Source of the DNA: Mogibacterium sp.
GTDB taxonomy: Bacteria > Bacillota > Clostridia > Peptostreptococcales > Anaerovoracaceae
Direction of reading: 5' to 3'
NCBI GenBank assembly: GCA_017405845.1
Contig: JAFQZQ010000034.1
Location: forward strand, 1 to 48,996
DNA: 48,996 nucleotides
The notes below the pieces were generated by a model. That model saw only the letters and a program-made list of their open reading frames with translations. It was not told where the DNA came from and ran no database searches. Numbering within the stretch: the first letter of the stretch is position 1; every line of letters starts with the position of its first letter. This document shows positions 32,180 to 41,369 of this stretch, piece by piece. A program made the position numbers and the translations under genes.

Positions 32180-33166
32180 TTAGCGGACCGAGAGGAACGC
32201 GATGACGCAGCAGATGAAGGTGAATATGCAGAATACGCGTACTACCTTTGTTTCGTGCCAGCCGCCGAGTTCGAAGTGATGATGGATAGGTGCCATCCTG
32301 AAAACTCTCTTGCCGCCTGTTTTCTTGAAATATGTAACCTGTATGATGACTGACAGAGCCTCGATGACATAGATTAGGCCTGCTATCGGGAGGAGCCACT
32401 CAACGTGGCCTACGATTGCCATTGCCGAAAGCACTCCGCCGAGTGCCATGGATCCGGTGTCTCCCATGAAGATCTTTGCCGGATAGTGGTTATAGAGCAG
32501 GAAGCCGATGAGCGCTCCGAATACGGCCTGGCCGGCAACGGCCATCGGCTCGTTGCCGCCGTGCACGGTCATTCCGACTATTGCAAACGTGCACGCCACG
32601 ATCGACGAAGTGCTCGAGGCCAGGCCGTCAAGTCCGTCTGTGAGATTGACAGCATTGGCCATGGCTACCGCTATAAACACTACAAATGGGATGTAAAGGA
32701 TGCCGAAGTCGACCGTTTTGCCCCAGAACGGGATGAGCATCGTAGTGCCCTCCTTCACCATCATGAAGATGGCAAGAGCCAGGCCGAACACCAGCTGAAG
32801 AGCCAGCTTCTGCTTTGGCGTGAGGCCTTCGTTCTGCTTTTTGGCGATCTTGTTGAAGTCATCTATGAAGCCAATGGCTCCGAAAGCGTACATGCTGAGA
32901 AGGATCGCTATCTTCTCAGTAGTCATGCTTCCCTTCATGAACATGCTTACGATCATGGCAACTGTGATGCCCAGGATGAAAGCAATGCCGCCCATTGTAG
33001 GCGTTCCGGCTTTACTGAGATGGGCCTCAGGGCCCTCTTCTCTGATGAACTGTCCAAACTGTTTCTGCTTCAGCAGAGGTATCATGCGGGCAGTCACCAG
33101 CATCGAGACCGCAAACGCAATTGCCGCTATAAGCGCATATTCTCCTATTCCGTGGCTCATAATCAT
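32180..33166 (-). CDS. mraY: MraY (phospho-MurNAc-pentapeptide transferase)
   Basis: A 328-aa ten-span enzyme that makes lipid I. Signature stretches are SKAGTPTMGGIAFI, GFIDDFNKIAKKQNEGL (Asp pair), NAVNLTDGLDGLASS, GNxxK-like FMGDTGSMALGG and MAPIHHHFELGGW. The open frame extends to a GTG at 33202 that overlaps the ftsI stop. The ATG at 33166 gives the usual length and has GGAGAG upstream, so I chose it. murE and murF, usual between ftsI and mraY, are absent here. Confidence 0.95.
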   Translation of the reverse strand: MIMSHGIGEYALIAAIAFAVSMLVTARMIPLLKQKQFGQFIREEGPEAHLSKAGTPTMGGIAFILGITVAMIVSMFMKGSMTTEKIAILLSMYAFGAIGFIDDFNKIAKKQNEGLTPKQKLALQLVFGLALAIFMMVKEGTTMLIPFWGKTVDFGILYIPFVVFIAVAMANAVNLTDGLDGLASSTSSIVACTFAIVGMTVHGGNEPMAVAGQAVFGALIGFLLYNHYPAKIFMGDTGSMALGGVLSAMAIVGHVEWLLPIAGLIYVIEALSVIIQVTYFKKTGGKRVFRMAPIHHHFELGGWHETKVVRVFCIFTFICCVIAFLSVR

Positions 33167-33198
33167 TTGATCTTTTACTCTCCGTTCTGTCGCAGATA

Positions 33199-35235
33199 TC
33201 ACTCGCTGTAGATATATACGACTGCGTCTTTTTCTACTCTTGTACCCGGTTTCGGATACTGGTCAACTACCACGAATGACAGATTGCTGTGATCCTCAGG
33301 TATGACCGTATGTTTAAGTCCCAGAAGATTGATGTTGCGGATGGCGTCATTGCTGTCCATGCCGGTTACATCAGGCACCTCAATGGTGTTCTTCTTGGCT
33401 TCTTTCTTTTCCTCTTTAGTGAGCTTGCGCTCTACTCCGAGATATTCAAGTGACTTCTCGGTAATTTCCTTTACAATAGGACCAGCTGTGTAAGCACCGT
33501 ACTGCACCTTTTTAGGGTTGTAAACGATACATATCATCGAAATGACCGGATCATCCATAGGCGCCATTACCACGAAGGATGTGTTTGTCTCTTCGCTGTA
33601 CTTCTTGTTTGCTACACGGTTAGCTGTACCGGTCTTTCCTCCTACCCTGTAACCCGGGATGTAGGCTGTGGTGCCGCCTGCATCGGATACGTAGTACTCC
33701 ATGATGTCGCGCATCTCGTCAGCTGTCTCCTGCGAAATGACCTGCCTGACCGGTGTATCAGGTATCTTCTCGACAGTTTTCCCGTTGGAATCGACGATCC
33801 TGTCTACGATCTTCGGCTTCATGAGCATGCCGTTATTGCCCAGGCTGTTTACCGCACAGAGAATCTGAATAGGCGTAACCGCGATACCCTGTCCGTAACC
33901 GGTGGTTGCGAGATCAACATCGCTCATAGTTGCAGGATCCTTTACGATAGAGAGTCCTTCGCCCGGGAGGTCGATGCCTGTAAGATCGTTGAATCCGAAC
34001 AGATCGATGTAGTTGTAGAATGTGTTTGCTCCCATGTCGAGGGCCACCTCTGCCAGTGCAGGGTTGCAGGAGTTTCCGACAGCCTCCTTCAGGGTTTCCT
34101 TTCCGTGAGTAAACAGACAGTGCAGATAGTAGCCGCCTACCTTGATGGCTCCGGTGCACTTATACTTCGAATTGATTTTTGCGCTTCCGGAATCGAGTGC
34201 TGCAGCTGCCGCGATCAGCTTGAATGTCGAACCAGGCTCATATACATCGCTCACACCTGTGATTTTCCACATGTTGCTGAGATACTCGGTCTTCTCCTTG
34301 TCTGTCATCTTCTCGAATTTCTCTTTTTCCTTCTTGTCTGAAGGCTCGTCGGATTCGTTAGGATCGTACTCAGGAGTCGTTGCCGTTGCGAGAACGTCTC
34401 CGGTTTTAGGATTCATGACTATGCATGTGATGGCATCCGCACCGGTCCTGTCCATACCTGTGACCAGGGCATCCTCTACGAAGTGCTGTATGACGGAATC
34501 GATGGTTGTAACTATGCTGTAGCCATCCTGCGCCTTGTAGTATCTGGTCTTGCTGTTCGAAAGCGTATCGCCGTTGTTGTCGGTAGTCCTTACCGTTCTG
34601 CCCTTTATACCGGCAAGAGTCGAGTTGTACTCATATTCCAGGCCGGAGCGCCCTACGTTGTCCTTGTTGACTCCGCCCAGCACCTGAGCCGCGAATGCGC
34701 CGTTCGGATAATATCTCGCTGCGCGCGTCTTTACTACCACGTCGCCCTCGAATTCATTCTCGGCTGCCTCAACCTGTTGCCTGGTGAGTCCTTCGCCCAG
34801 AAGCACGAGGTTTTCTTCACCCTCAAGGAGAGCCTTTACTTCCGCCGGCTCCTTACCGGTGATGTGGGAAAGCCTCAGTATCCTCTTTGCCTTGTCATCG
34901 GCACTGATGCTGTCATCCTTATAAATGAACTGAGTATACGCGTAGAGCTCGTATTCCGTAACTGTTTCGGCAAGGGTGTTCATGCGTGAATCGTAGATGG
35001 CACCTCTGACAGGCGCTATCTCGGTATCGACCTTCTGCATGTCTGCAGCCAGCACCTTCAGCTCGTCCGATTTATATATCTGCCAGTAGCCCATGCGAAA
35101 GATAAGCGCAAAAAGAAGCAACAAAACGATCCCGAAACCAAACGCCAGACGGTTGCGGTTTCTGGAGGTTATCAGATTGCTGTTATCTTCGAGGGCTTTC
35201 CTCCTGATTTTTTCTCTTTTTTTGTCTGTATTCAT
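33199..35235 (-). CDS. ftsI: Division transpeptidase (FtsI/SpoVD-type class B PBP) with PASTA domain
   Basis: A 678-aa protein with a short basic cytoplasmic tail, one span (about 28-50), a PBP dimer domain and a transpeptidase domain: catalytic serine in PGSTFKLIA, SxN in GNSCNPALAEV and KTGT in VGGKTGTANRV. A single C-terminal PASTA domain follows (IEVPDVTGMDSNDAIRNINL to the end). One PASTA resembles SpoVD; with no sporulation genes nearby, it is more likely the vegetative division PBP. It cross-links septal peptidoglycan with FtsW. Confidence 0.95.
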   Translation of the reverse strand: MNTDKKREKIRRKALEDNSNLITSRNRNRLAFGFGIVLLLLFALIFRMGYWQIYKSDELKVLAADMQKVDTEIAPVRGAIYDSRMNTLAETVTEYELYAYTQFIYKDDSISADDKAKRILRLSHITGKEPAEVKALLEGEENLVLLGEGLTRQQVEAAENEFEGDVVVKTRAARYYPNGAFAAQVLGGVNKDNVGRSGLEYEYNSTLAGIKGRTVRTTDNNGDTLSNSKTRYYKAQDGYSIVTTIDSVIQHFVEDALVTGMDRTGADAITCIVMNPKTGDVLATATTPEYDPNESDEPSDKKEKEKFEKMTDKEKTEYLSNMWKITGVSDVYEPGSTFKLIAAAAALDSGSAKINSKYKCTGAIKVGGYYLHCLFTHGKETLKEAVGNSCNPALAEVALDMGANTFYNYIDLFGFNDLTGIDLPGEGLSIVKDPATMSDVDLATTGYGQGIAVTPIQILCAVNSLGNNGMLMKPKIVDRIVDSNGKTVEKIPDTPVRQVISQETADEMRDIMEYYVSDAGGTTAYIPGYRVGGKTGTANRVANKKYSEETNTSFVVMAPMDDPVISMICIVYNPKKVQYGAYTAGPIVKEITEKSLEYLGVERKLTKEEKKEAKKNTIEVPDVTGMDSNDAIRNINLLGLKHTVIPEDHSNLSFVVVDQYPKPGTRVEKDAVVYIYSE

Positions 35236-35388
35236 ACTTCCTCATTTAGGCATAAACATACGGATATACTATACCACATATGGTATTCGATTTTAAAGAC
35301 CGATACTGTATTTAGGAAGAAGCAAATTTATAAAAAATGCCACCGAACCGTCGCCGGGTCAGTGGCACTCAGATATCTGCATCATGTA

Positions 35389-35748
35389 TTAATTATAGGC
35401 TTCGCTCCTTATGGCAGCAGCAAGATTCTTCACTTCCGGCTTAGCGTTGCCCAGCTTAACTACATTTTCGACCGATGGATATACCATACCGAACTGCTGT
35501 GTCGCCACCCTCTCTATTTTTGTGACTCTTGTCTCATCGACTATCTGGCTCTGCAGTGAGTCGATCTCAGCCTGTATATACTCATTCTCTCTCTCGAGGA
35601 TGTTGTTCTCGTGCTGTATGATCGCTGCGTACGATCTCATGCCTACGAGTACGAATATACCGATCATCACGATTGTCAGCAGTTTTACTGCGCTTTTTCT
35701 GTCAGCTCTTGTTCTGTCTGCTCTGATTCTCTGTGCTCTGTTATCCAT
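35389..35748 (-). CDS. ftsL: Cell division protein FtsL
   Basis: A 119-aa bitopic protein with a basic N-terminus (AQRIRADRTRADRKSAVKLL), one span at about residues 24-43 and an outer coiled coil (45-75: ENNILERENEYIQAEIDSLQ). The size, topology and position between rsmH and ftsI identify it. FtsL links DivIB/DivIC to the septal synthases. It is 33 bp after rsmH, and a gap of about 150 bp follows before ftsI. Confidence 0.9.
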   Translation of the reverse strand: MDNRAQRIRADRTRADRKSAVKLLTIVMIGIFVLVGMRSYAAIIQHENNILERENEYIQAEIDSLQSQIVDETRVTKIERVATQQFGMVYPSVENVVKLGNAKPEVKNLAAAIRSEAYN

Positions 35749-35781
35749 GGTTCTGCTCTCTTCTGAAGTGTGTTATTTGTG

Positions 35782-36714
35782 TTACAGCTTCTCGAGCACT
35801 CTGAGTTTGGCGCTCCTTGCCCTCGGATTTGATTCAGTCTCTTCTTCCGAAGGTGCTATCGGCTTTCTTGTTACTCTCTTTACATCGGCTACCTTGCCAC
35901 ATACACAGACCGGAAAGTCTTTCGGACATGTGCACGGGTCGAGCCTTCTTTCAAATTCCGTCTTTACGATCCTGTCCTCGAGTGAGTGGAAGGTTATTAT
36001 CGCTATCCTTCCGCCGCTCTCAAGCAGATCCGGGAGTTTTTCGACTGCCTCCCTCAGGTGGCCGAGCTCGTCATTGACCTCTATCCTTATCGCCTGGAAT
36101 GTCCTCTTGGCCGGATGCGGTCCTGTGCGTCTGGCCTTGGCGGGGATAGCCGCCTTTATGATCTCAGTCAGTCTGCCTGTCGAATCTATAGGAGCTTCTG
36201 CTCTCTCCCTTACGATGAATTCGGCTATTCTGGCTGCCCAGCGTTCTTCGCCGTATTCCCTTATCATCCTTGCGAGCTCATCCTTGCTGTAGCCGTTAAC
36301 GATGTCGTAGGCTGTGAGTCTGTCCGAGTCATCCATCCTCATGTCGAGAGGCGCATCCTGCATATAGCTGAATCCTCTCTCAGGATTGTCGAGCTGATAG
36401 GAGCTGACTCCCAGGTCGAGCAGTATGCCCTGCACCTTTTTACCTGCGGCCTCCGCGATCGCCTCCACATCGCTGTAGTTTGCGTGTACGAAGCGCTTTT
36501 CGCAGCTGTACTCTTCGAGTCTCTTCTCAGCCGCTGCCAGGGCTTCGCGGTCTCTGTCAACCGCTATCAGGACGCCCCCTTCCGTGAGTCTCTGGCATAT
36601 CCCTGAGGAGTGTCCTCCCCCTCCCACGGTGCCGTCGACGTAGATGCCGTCAGGTTTAATGTCGAGAGACTCCATCACTTCATTAAACAGTACCGGTACG
36701 TGTTCAAATTCCAT
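35782..36714 (-). CDS. rsmH: 16S rRNA (cytosine1402-N4)-methyltransferase RsmH
   Basis: A 310-aa SAM-dependent enzyme, also called MraW. Signature stretches are [51 protein letters not shown] and [17 protein letters not shown]. The length is typical. It is the second dcw gene, 11 bp after mraZ. Confidence 0.97.
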   Translation of the reverse strand: MEFEHVPVLFNEVMESLDIKPDGIYVDGTVGGGGHSSGICQRLTEGGVLIAVDRDREALAAAEKRLEEYSCEKRFVHANYSDVEAIAEAAGKKVQGILLDLGVSSYQLDNPERGFSYMQDAPLDMRMDDSDRLTAYDIVNGYSKDELARMIREYGEERWAARIAEFIVRERAEAPIDSTGRLTEIIKAAIPAKARRTGPHPAKRTFQAIRIEVNDELGHLREAVEKLPDLLESGGRIAIITFHSLEDRIVKTEFERRLDPCTCPKDFPVCVCGKVADVKRVTRKPIAPSEEETESNPRARSAKLRVLEKL

Positions 36715-36725
36715 GAGGAGCTCCT

Positions 36726-37157
36726 TTATATGCTGAATTCCCTGAGTTTGTCAGTGAACTTGCTGTCTTTCATCTTCTTTGCCAGATCGAAGTCCGCCTT
36801 CGTCTCTGCGCTCCAGATCTCCACTTTGTTCATGGCGCCTGTGGTTACCAGGTCCTTGGTGATGTGGGCGTATTCTCTGAGATTCTGCGGGATCTTGATC
36901 CTTCCCTGTCCATCCAGTTCGCAGAGTTCCGAATTTCCGAAGAAGTCTCTGATGAACTCACGGAAGTCCGCATCCGACTGCGGGAGTGCTGCGATCTTCG
37001 CAGCCATCACTTCGAAGTCCTCCATCGTATAGATGTAGAGGCATTCGTCGAAGCCTTTTGTGAGCATGCACTTACCGCCCAGCTGATCCCTGAATTTTGC
37101 CGGAACCGCCATGCGATTTTTATCGTCTATTTTGTTCTGGTAAGTGCCTAAAAACAT
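36726..37157 (-). CDS. mraZ: Transcriptional regulator MraZ
   Basis: A 143-aa protein with two AbrB-like repeats ([20 protein letters not shown], and later [17 protein letters not shown]). It is a DNA-binding ring protein that controls the dcw operon from repeats in its own promoter. The open frame can be read back to a GTG at 37244, but that extension runs through the MraZ boxes. The ATG at 37157 matches the family start. The ribosome site is weak (AAAGAAAA). It is the first gene of the long leftward operon. Confidence 0.93.
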   Translation of the reverse strand: MFLGTYQNKIDDKNRMAVPAKFRDQLGGKCMLTKGFDECLYIYTMEDFEVMAAKIAALPQSDADFREFIRDFFGNSELCELDGQGRIKIPQNLREYAHITKDLVTTGAMNKVEIWSAETKADFDLAKKMKDSKFTDKLREFSI

Positions 37158-37228
37158 TTTTCTTTGAAATTTCAGGGTTTTCAGCCCTATGCTAAATCTC
37201 TCCTTCTGGTGTGGACAACTTGATTTTA

Positions 37229-37286
37229 CCCCACTTTTCCCCACTTTATCAAACGAAAATCTTATTTTTTGTTATGATTTCCCCAC
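37229..37286 (-). promoter_or_regulatory. MraZ-binding boxes in the dcw promoter
   Basis: GTGGGG on the minus strand occurs at 37286-37281, 37244-37239 and 37234-37229. The last two stand exactly 10 bp apart and each is followed by A-rich DNA (AAAGTGGGGAAAAGTGGGG). This fits the known MraZ site of tandem GTGG/TGGG repeats with a 10-bp period. The third copy is 42 bp further upstream. The promoter boxes themselves are not clear. Confidence 0.7.
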
Positions 37287-37328
37287 TTTTTTGTGTAAAG
37301 TTGCCTTTACAAAGCGAAAATTTGAAAA

Positions 37329-37361
37329 ATAAAAAAAGCAGCCACAATATGTAGTGTCTGC
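37329..37361 (-). terminator. Terminator between the SDR gene and mraZ
   Basis: On the minus strand, GCAGACAC (37361-37354) pairs with GTGGCTGC (37345-37338), with one mismatch, followed by TTTTTTTA. A second, related hairpin around 37431-37452 repeats the sequence CTACAT(A/C)TTGTGGC. Together they insulate the dcw promoter from the nhaC-SDR transcript. Confidence 0.7.
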
Positions 37362-37465
37362 TTTACATTTTTGTACAATATATAGGTAAAGATATCTTTA
37401 CATTTTTCAAGCTTGTGCCACCCGAAACCGGCTGCCACAAGATGTAGTCCGGGCTAAAAATCCGG

Positions 37466-38182
37466 CTATATTACGAGGCCTCCGTTGACGCTGATCACCT
37501 GCCCCGTAATGAACGACGCGTCATCTGAAGCAAGGAACAGCATGGCCTTTGCAACATCGGCCGGATCCCCTGTTCTGCACAGAGGAGTTTCATCTACTAT
37601 CATGTCTACTGCATCCTCACTTACAGCCGCGTTCATGTCGGTATCTATCATTCCCGGCGACACGCAGTTGACTCTTATGCCTGATGGCCCCACCTCTTTT
37701 GCAAGTGCCTTTGTAAGGCCGATAACGCCTGCCTTGGCTGCCGAATACGCAGCTTCGCATGATGCTCCCACCTCGCCCCACATGGAGCCTACAGTGATGA
37801 TACATCCGCTCTTGCGGCTTATCATGGCAGGCAGCACGTATCTGCAGCAGTAGAACACACCGCTTAGATCGGTGTTGACCACCTCTTCCCACCTGCTAAC
37901 GTCCAGATCCGTGATGAGGCCGTAGTCAGCTATCGCTGCGTTGCAGATGAGCACGTCTATATGGCCCATAACCGATACCGCCTTGTCTACGGCTATCTTA
38001 ACGGAGTCGTGATGCTTCACGTCGCATCTCACCGGAATCGCGCCGGTCTGCTGCCTGAGCAGGTCGGCCTCCAGCTCCGACTTGAGGTAAGTGAACACCA
38101 CCTTATGCCCCGCCGATGTAAACTGTTTGACGGCTTCCGCGCCAATGCCGCGGGAGCCGCCTGTTATAAGTATATTTGCCAT
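37466..38182 (-). CDS. SDR oxidoreductase, probably EF-P 5-aminopentanone reductase (YmfI-like)
   Basis: A 238-aa short-chain dehydrogenase with NADP site TGGSRGIGAEA, catalytic Ser in TVGSMWGEVGASCE, YSAAK motif and C-terminal SFITGQVISVNGG. It could be called FabG by general similarity. However, the stretch WGExGASCExxYSxxK, followed by LAKEVGPSGIRVNCVSPG, is the pattern I remember for YmfI of Bacillus, which completes the 5-aminopentanol modification of elongation factor P. Genes for fatty acid synthesis are not adjacent. It follows nhaC by 27 bp. Confidence 0.7.
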   Translation of the reverse strand: MANILITGGSRGIGAEAVKQFTSAGHKVVFTYLKSELEADLLRQQTGAIPVRCDVKHHDSVKIAVDKAVSVMGHIDVLICNAAIADYGLITDLDVSRWEEVVNTDLSGVFYCCRYVLPAMISRKSGCIITVGSMWGEVGASCEAAYSAAKAGVIGLTKALAKEVGPSGIRVNCVSPGMIDTDMNAAVSEDAVDMIVDETPLCRTGDPADVAKAMLFLASDDASFITGQVISVNGGLVI

Positions 38183-38209
38183 TTCTGTTTTACAAGTCCT
38201 CTGTCGTTG

Positions 38210-39652
38210 TTATACGAGTTCTCCCCTGTCAGCCTTCTCCTGCTCCTCAGCTGTCATCTTTGTGACTGTTACGCCGAAGAATGCAAGGATGAAGCAGATG
38301 ATAGGCATTGTGTAGTTGAACACTGCCCAAGGAGCGTACTGCGACCACAGTACTCCGAGGTTAGTAGCGATGAATACACCGCATGTGTTCCACGGTATGA
38401 GGCAGGATGTTACGGTTCCTGCTGACTCCAGAGCATTGGACAGGCTCTTCGGATGTATTCCCTTCTCCCTGTAAGCCGGTGCAAACATGCGGCCCGGGAT
38501 GAGGATCGAAATGTACTGCTCAGCCATGATGGCATTAGCAAAGATGCAAGTGAACTCTGTAGCTCCGATGAGTGCAGCAGGGCCTTTGACCACCTTGAGA
38601 ATAGCCTCGATAATAACCTCCATCTGGCGTGTGCCCTCCATAATGCCTCCGAACATCATCGCGATCATTACCATCAGGATGGAGAATGCCATGTTCAGCA
38701 GTCCTCCCGATGAGAGTAGGTCGTTGAGCGACTCCAGTTCTGTCTCACAAACGAATCCGTTGAGGGATACGTCGAGCAGAGCGCCTACTGTAACGCCCGG
38801 CTGGCAAATCGGCGCGAGTATGAGAGCTGCTATGAATCCCAGGGTGATACCCGGTATCGCAGGCACTTTGAATGCGATTGCAAGGATTACTACGAGCGGT
38901 GGCAGCAGCAGTACAGGACTGACATGGAAGTTGTTCTTGATGCCATCCATGATGACTACCGCCTGTGAGCTGTCTACTGCGCCCGACGATGCGTGCATGA
39001 AGCCGTATACTCCGAAGAATACGAGTGCGATCACATATGCCAGTATAGTCGATTTGAGCATGTACTTAACGTGTGTGAATACGTCAGTACCTGCCATTGC
39101 CGGTGCGAGGTTAGTCGTGTCGGAAAGCGGCGAGAGCTTGTCGCCGAAGTAAGCTCCGGATATTACAGCTCCTGCTGTAGGTCCGATAGGCATTCCGAGG
39201 CCGGTTCCGATTCCGATGAGCGCGAGTCCCATGGTGCCCATAGTACCCCAGGATGTTCCTGTCGCCAGCGATGTGATCGAGCAGATCAGTACTGCAGCCA
39301 CCAGGAAGACCTTAGGCGAGAGCAGCTTGAGTCCGTAGTAGATCATCGTAGGGATGGTACCCGAGATCAGCCAGGCTCCTACCATCATTCCTACGATCGC
39401 GAGGATCAGCATGGACTGCATGGCCTTTGAGATTCCGTCGATCATCATGCCTTCGATGTCTGCCCACTTATAGCCGAGCGTCATGCTGACTATTGATGTT
39501 ATGATAACTCCTATAAACATCGGGATATGCGGATCGGCTCCGAAACCTACGATTCCGATCATCATTACCGCGATGAGGCCAAGCATCGATATCAGCGCGT
39601 GCCAGATCGTCGGCCTTTTTATTTCACGTTCTTCAGTAAAAATATTTTTCAT
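38210..39652 (-). CDS. nhaC: NhaC-family Na+/H+ antiporter
   Basis: A 480-aa protein with about 11 spans. Family stretches are LAIVGMMVGAWLISGTIP, ATGTSWGTMGTMGLALIGIG, GAVISGAYFGDKLSPLSDTT and, near the end, SLSNALESAGTVTSCLIPWN. NhaC-type proteins exchange protons for sodium, and some members exchange organic anions (malate/lactate). The substrate is not certain. It has its own promoter (39723-39751) with a large dyad, and is followed by the SDR gene. Confidence 0.85.
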   Translation of the reverse strand: MKNIFTEEREIKRPTIWHALISMLGLIAVMMIGIVGFGADPHIPMFIGVIITSIVSMTLGYKWADIEGMMIDGISKAMQSMLILAIVGMMVGAWLISGTIPTMIYYGLKLLSPKVFLVAAVLICSITSLATGTSWGTMGTMGLALIGIGTGLGMPIGPTAGAVISGAYFGDKLSPLSDTTNLAPAMAGTDVFTHVKYMLKSTILAYVIALVFFGVYGFMHASSGAVDSSQAVVIMDGIKNNFHVSPVLLLPPLVVILAIAFKVPAIPGITLGFIAALILAPICQPGVTVGALLDVSLNGFVCETELESLNDLLSSGGLLNMAFSILMVMIAMMFGGIMEGTRQMEVIIEAILKVVKGPAALIGATEFTCIFANAIMAEQYISILIPGRMFAPAYREKGIHPKSLSNALESAGTVTSCLIPWNTCGVFIATNLGVLWSQYAPWAVFNYTMPIICFILAFFGVTVTKMTAEEQEKADRGELV

Positions 39653-39717
39653 TATTTCTTGATTGCCCTTTCTATCCTTTTTTTGCGGTTCTTATTCAGA
39701 CCAATAGTGCTTATCAT

Positions 39718-39751
39718 TTGTCATAATACACTATCTTGTGGATTATGACAA
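39718..39751 (-). promoter_or_regulatory. nhaC promoter inside a 10-bp palindrome
   Basis: On the minus strand, TTGTCA (39751-39746), 17 bp, TATTAT (39728-39723). A perfect inverted repeat TTGTCATAAT / ATTATGACAA (39718-39727 and 39742-39751) covers both boxes, so a regulator dimer bound there would block the polymerase. It lies 66 bp upstream of the nhaC start. Confidence 0.65.
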
Positions 39752-39799
39752 CCGCTTATGCATTTTTATTAATGTCGTTTAATAAATATGCATAAAATA

Positions 39800-41284
39800 T
39801 CACTTTCTCGGGCCAATAAATTCTCTGAGTATGGCGTTGTCAGGGACTGCATCAGTCGATTCGATCCTTTTGAAGTACTTTATGAATGTAAGGATCCTCT
39901 GAGCCTCTTCATACTGCTCACTTGTCTCAGGTATGGCCTTCAGCAGCGGCTCCGCAAATGTCTTGAGCATGTTGGTCTCATAAACAGTACTGGAGTTGAA
40001 AACCACATCTGCGGATGAGCTGTACGGGAATACATTGACGCTCTCCCCCGCTCTGACCTTTGGCCAGATCCCGAGTGTCGTCTCGGCATCGTAGCCCCTG
40101 AACTGATTGTCCCTTACCATGCGGCGCAGCAGCCTTGCGTCGGCAGTGGATATTCTGTTGTGCCTGTCAATGCCGATCTGCGTCAGCGGGCTTATATAAA
40201 TCTTGAACTTGTCCTGCCTTGGAATATTCTCCGTCAGCACATCGTTCAGGCTGTGTATGCCTTCTATCACGAGCACCTGCCCCGGTTTCAGCGTGGTTAC
40301 TCTTTTTCCGAAGACCTTTGTACCTTTAATGAAATCGAATTCCGGTATATCGACCTCTTTGCCCGCAAGGAGATCCTCCATCTGCCGGTTGAACAGCTTA
40401 AGGTCGACGCACTCGAGGCACTCGAAATCAGGTTTTCCGTCAGCTCCTATCGGAGATTCCGTTCTCTCCACGAAGTAGTCGTCGGTGCCGAGATACAGCG
40501 GATCTTCGCCGGTGATTCTTCCGATTTCAGCGCATATCCTTTTGGCTGTAGTCGTCTTGCCGCTGCTCGACGGGCCGGCAATGAGCACAACCTTCTTGTG
40601 CTCCTCCACCACTCTTGTAGCAAACTCCTCGAGCTGCCTCGACTGGAGCCATTCACTTGACCTGATGATGTCATCAGTTGCGCCCTTCGCTATCCGCTCG
40701 TTGAGATCGGCGAGATAATCTATCCCCGTATACTTGCGCATGCGCTTGCAGTCCGCGTAAGCCTCATAGAGCTTGTCATCATCCCTGTACGCAGGGATAG
40801 TGTGATTGTGGAGTGCGTTCGGCAGCCTAAGCAGCAGTCCGTTCCTGTACGGCCTGATATCGAACAGATTTATATAACCCGAAGACGGGAGAAGTTCGCA
40901 GTACATGCAGTTCCTGTAATTGTGCAGGTTTGCGATCTCAAAATCCTCATCTTCCGGACGGCCTTCAAGAAGTCTGGCCTTCTCGGAATATCCGAGCGAC
41001 CTCCATTTCCCTGCAGCCTCCGCAGCGCTGTAGTGTTCTGTGACTATCTCGACATCGCGCTCGATTATGCTTTCCATTTTGTCCCTGATCTTATGGATAT
41101 CCGATGTTGTCAGCTTTGCACCGCCGAGATTTATATATGCGTAATACCCCTGATTGAGCGAATTTCCGATGGTTACATCGGCTTGCTCAAAAACGCTTTT
41201 TACGGCTTTGAGGAATATCAGAATGGCTGTATTGTGATAAGCGCGTTCTTCCGTAAAAGTCGTTATTTTGAATTCTTTTGCCAT
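39800..41284 (-). CDS. Nucleoside (uridine-type) kinase with ThrRS-like N-terminal region
   Basis: A 494-aa protein. The N-terminal 200 residues resemble the accessory domain of threonyl-tRNA synthetase that is fused to uridine-kinase-like proteins in Clostridia (AYINLGGAKLTTSD, LLRLPNALHNH). The kinase part has Walker A LIAGPSSSGKTTTAKRI, then LGTDDYFVERTESP and VLVIEGIHSLND. It should phosphorylate a nucleoside. The open frame begins at 41317, but the ATG at 41284 has AGGAGAG 7 bp upstream and is preferred. It is divergent from the flavin reductase gene. Confidence 0.85.
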   Translation of the reverse strand: MAKEFKITTFTEERAYHNTAILIFLKAVKSVFEQADVTIGNSLNQGYYAYINLGGAKLTTSDIHKIRDKMESIIERDVEIVTEHYSAAEAAGKWRSLGYSEKARLLEGRPEDEDFEIANLHNYRNCMYCELLPSSGYINLFDIRPYRNGLLLRLPNALHNHTIPAYRDDDKLYEAYADCKRMRKYTGIDYLADLNERIAKGATDDIIRSSEWLQSRQLEEFATRVVEEHKKVVLIAGPSSSGKTTTAKRICAEIGRITGEDPLYLGTDDYFVERTESPIGADGKPDFECLECVDLKLFNRQMEDLLAGKEVDIPEFDFIKGTKVFGKRVTTLKPGQVLVIEGIHSLNDVLTENIPRQDKFKIYISPLTQIGIDRHNRISTADARLLRRMVRDNQFRGYDAETTLGIWPKVRAGESVNVFPYSSSADVVFNSSTVYETNMLKTFAEPLLKAIPETSEQYEEAQRILTFIKYFKRIESTDAVPDNAILREFIGPRK

Positions 41285-41340
41285 ATTGTTCTCTCCTGTT
41301 TTTCTCCTTCTACCCACGCCTGTATTTTACCACTATTCAA

Positions 41341-41369
41341 TTGACTAAAAACACCCTATGCATTAAAAT
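41341..41369 (+). promoter_or_regulatory. Promoter of the flavin/FeS reductase gene
   Basis: TTGACT (41341-41346), 17 bp, TAAAAT (41364-41369) on the plus strand. The leader is about 93 nt and ends in a strong ribosome site (AGGGAGGGATTATTA before ATG). Confidence 0.65.

Noticed and set aside
34105..35296. Sporulation-specific role for the PASTA PBP (SpoVD).
   Set aside because: It is the only transpeptidase gene in the dcw run and no sporulation sigma factor genes follow ftsZ, so a vegetative division role is more likely.
37158..37244. A longer MraZ starting at GTG 37244.
   Set aside because: The extension reads through the GTGGGG boxes and is unlike any MraZ N-terminus.
37342..37357. A sequence close to an NrdR box (CCACAATATGTAGTGT).
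   Set aside because: It is the stem-loop of a minus-strand terminator with a T-run, no second box lies at the usual distance, and no ribonucleotide reductase gene is near.
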